Source: Vibrio coralliilyticus
GTDB taxonomy: Bacteria > Pseudomonadota > Gammaproteobacteria > Enterobacterales > Vibrionaceae
Length of the DNA: 64,000 nucleotides
Direction of reading: 5' to 3'
NCBI RefSeq assembly: GCF_024449095.1
Contig: NZ_CP024628.1
Coordinates: forward strand, 372,001-436,000
The stretch's first letter is position 1, and every line of letters begins with the position of its first letter. The notes under the pieces are model-generated. The model did no database searches, was not told where the DNA came from, and saw nothing but the letters and a program-made list of their open reading frames with translations. The translations under genes were made by a program, and so were the position numbers. Positions 62,440-64,000 of the stretch are shown in pieces.

Positions 62440-63150
62440 ATGGATATCATTTTTGGGGATGTGCTGCTTTTAAATGGGGTAGGTAAGCTATCAAAGCCTA
62501 ATAAAATTTTTCAGACTAAACGTAGAAAAAACGAAGCGGCTTATAGCCATGTTGCACTGTGTTTAGGGCCAAATATCGTGGCTCATGCGATGCCTAAGCA
62601 AGGCGTCCACATCGTGACATTCGAATCCATCTTAGAAGAGTTTGGTGAAGACTGGATGGTAATACGGAACAAGACATTAGCTGCAACTGCAAAAGATTCA
62701 GTGGTTGGAGCAGAATATGCCATGGATGCACTTTACCACTTAGGGAAAAGATATGATTTATTGACGATTTTCTCTGGTAAAAAAGCGGATGAGTCGTTTG
62801 TTTGTTCTAACTTTGTTGCTGCTTGCCTAAATACTCACAACATTAAAGTAGGCAGAACCGCCAATGATGTACTGCCTGTTGATTTCCAATTATGTCTAGA
62901 GAGTGATGAGTGGGCTGATGTTACTTCAGAGCACAAAGGTTTCTACAAATATAGCTGCAACGATTATGCGGAACAACAAATCGAAACGTATTATCAGATT
63001 TGGAATAACGCTAAGTCACTCGCCAAATTGTACGAGTTAGCTCGAAAGTTTGATGAAGCACATAAGCGCCTAGACAAAATCGTAGGCTATCAGCCAGTTG
63101 AGCTTGAACAGCCAGATCTTGGGTTTTGGGATACCGATCTTCGAAAGTAA
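62440..63150 (+). CDS. YiiX-like permuted papain-fold protein
   Basis: The 236-residue cytosolic protein has GDVLLLNGVG, AYSHVALCLGPNIVAHAM (His37) and DESFVCSNFVAACL (Cys122), with His before Cys as in permuted NlpC/P60 (YiiX/LRAT-like) folds. Such proteins are thiol hydrolases or acyltransferases acting on peptides or lipids; the target here is unknown. No signal peptide. It is preceded by a 239 bp gap without other features and followed by a hairpin and an alpha/beta-hydrolase-like gene on the same strand, which may be a partner. Confidence 0.78.
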   Translation: MDIIFGDVLLLNGVGKLSKPNKIFQTKRRKNEAAYSHVALCLGPNIVAHAMPKQGVHIVTFESILEEFGEDWMVIRNKTLAATAKDSVVGAEYAMDALYHLGKRYDLLTIFSGKKADESFVCSNFVAACLNTHNIKVGRTANDVLPVDFQLCLESDEWADVTSEHKGFYKYSCNDYAEQQIETYYQIWNNAKSLAKLYELARKFDEAHKRLDKIVGYQPVELEQPDLGFWDTDLRK

Positions 63151-63157
63151 TTGATGA

Positions 63158-63190
63158 CGAATAGAGTGTGTTAGCCGGTCACTCTATTCG
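63158..63190 (+). other. Hairpin between YiiX-like and hydrolase genes
   Basis: A perfect 11 bp stem, CGAATAGAGTG/CACTCTATTCG, with an 11-base loop, lies 7 bp past the stop. No T-tract follows; a weak terminator or mRNA end is possible. Confidence 0.5.
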
Positions 63191-63255
63191 GTAGAAACGT
63201 ACTATCTAATGAGTTGATCCTCTGCAGTTAATGACTCTTTATGAAGGAAAACAGA

Positions 63256-64000
63256 ATGAAAGAAGTGGCTTTAATCACACTTCACGGCATGGGGAAAATA
63301 AAGCCTGATTACTATGATGTGCTTGAGGAACATTTGAAGGAAGAGCTAGGTTCAGAGTGGGCTAAGGTATCATTTCAAAACGTTCAGTATGCACCTATTT
63401 TACAACAGCCAGAAGATGAGCTTTGGCAAGCGATGACCTCAGAACCGAGTAATGAGCTCGATGCCATTCGATTAAGACAGTTCTTTCTATATGGATTCGG
63501 AGATGCTGGATCACTTGAGCACAGTGCCAGCAGGCAAAACGAAAAATATCTTGCAGTTCAGGAGGCTATTTTTAATACACTTGAACATGCGTATATAGAT
63601 ATAGGGCACAAGGCGAGTAGACCGGTGATCATCATTGCTCAATCTTTAGGTTGTCAGGTGATTTCGAATTATATATGGGATGCTCAACACGATCTTAATA
63701 AGTTCGAGAACTATAATGATGATGACCACAAGAAATCCTTCATGAAGTTAGAAACTTGTGAAAACCTCATTACCACGGGTTGTAATATTCCTCTGTTTAA
63801 TGCAGGACTGCAGAATAGAGTATGTTTTGCAAAGCCGACAACCTCATTCCGTTGGGATAATTATTATGATCCCGATGATGTACTTGGCTGGCCTTTGAGG
63901 CAATTAGGTAACACTTATGACTTGATAGTTAAAGATCACCCGATAAATTCAGGTGGTTTGATGTCGTCTTGGAATTTATTCAGCCATGCACGGTATTGGA
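63256..64000 (+). CDS. Alpha/beta-hydrolase-like protein (3' end outside window)
   Basis: From ATG 63256 (AAGGAAAA upstream) an open frame of 248 codons runs off the right edge with no stop. It starts MKEVALITLHGMGKIKPDYY, an oxyanion-type HGMG loop, and has VIIIAQSLGCQVISNYIWD near residue 130, where Ser in AQSLG is the likely nucleophile of an alpha/beta-hydrolase (Ala in place of Gly in the usual GxSxG). The His/Asp partners are not sure. Substrate unknown; lipase or esterase activity is plausible. It follows the YiiX-like gene at 105 bp. Confidence 0.75.
   Translation, partial: MKEVALITLHGMGKIKPDYYDVLEEHLKEELGSEWAKVSFQNVQYAPILQQPEDELWQAMTSEPSNELDAIRLRQFFLYGFGDAGSLEHSASRQNEKYLAVQEAIFNTLEHAYIDIGHKASRPVIIIAQSLGCQVISNYIWDAQHDLNKFENYNDDDHKKSFMKLETCENLITTGCNIPLFNAGLQNRVCFAKPTTSFRWDNYYDPDDVLGWPLRQLGNTYDLIVKDHPINSGGLMSSWNLFSHARYW

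Overview
The window looks like chromosomal DNA of a marine Vibrionaceae member, most likely a Vibrio. This rests on protein resemblance (KatG, YghU, YqfB, RhlE, CurA-like, SgrR, GH13 amylase, ECF42/DGPF), moderate AT-richness and dense operons; the species cannot be read from the sequence. I found no rRNA, tRNA, CRISPR array, integrase or insertion sequence.

Region 1 (1-7.6 kb) is a stress block. A cut-off potassium channel gene and an LtrA-family gene run leftward. MdaB-, AhpD-like, FrnE/DsbA-like and peroxiredoxin-like genes run rightward. An HxlR-type regulator with two N-terminal cysteines follows. Four copies of a GGTTAC..AAAAG..ATAC-type element precede these genes, so they look like one thiol/quinone-stress regulon. 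Next to it is a scar: an internally deleted mdaB paralogue beside the N-terminal stub of a PEP-mutase family gene. Then comes a DGPF-domain/ECF42 sigma factor pair with a plausible self-recognised promoter.

Region 2 (7.6-32 kb) is mixed metabolism and signalling: yghU, a HAD phosphatase, a secreted alpha-amylase divergent from an SgrR-type regulator, two tandem paralogous lipoproteins with the same upstream element, a beta-hydroxyacid dehydrogenase, katG, a tetR-curA-gst unit with two identical operators, a GAF-GGDEF cyclase, a periplasmic solute-binding protein, yqfB-rhlE, osmC, an exported amidohydrolase and an EEP-domain lipoprotein.

Region 3 (32-60 kb) is the main feature: two adjacent carbohydrate loci, each with its own LacI regulator, outer-membrane porin, binding protein, two permeases, MalK/UgpC-type ATPase and cytosolic glycosidases. 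Locus A (32.2-46.1 kb) has a GH65 phosphorylase with beta-phosphoglucomutase, a GH32 fructosidase and an amylosucrase-like GH13_4 enzyme. Locus B (46.3-59.8 kb) has a GH3 beta-glucosidase, a GH63/MGH-like hydrolase, a second GH13_4 enzyme and a maltose-acetyltransferase homologue. The two GH13_4 genes share a 1.5 kb near-identical block with sharp edges, suggesting gene conversion. Locus A permeases carry large insertions, and three hairpins with the same TTGGCG loop precede its porin. The likely role is import and cytosolic breakdown of sucrose-type and other glucosides, perhaps algal or cyanobacterial compatible solutes; substrates are inferred. The two LacI proteins appear to use different operators (GTAAGCGCTTAC and GTAACCGGTTAC cores).

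Region 4 (59.8-64 kb) holds a DUF3015/DUF4105 pair, a YiiX-like permuted papain-fold protein and an alpha/beta-hydrolase-like gene cut by the window edge.
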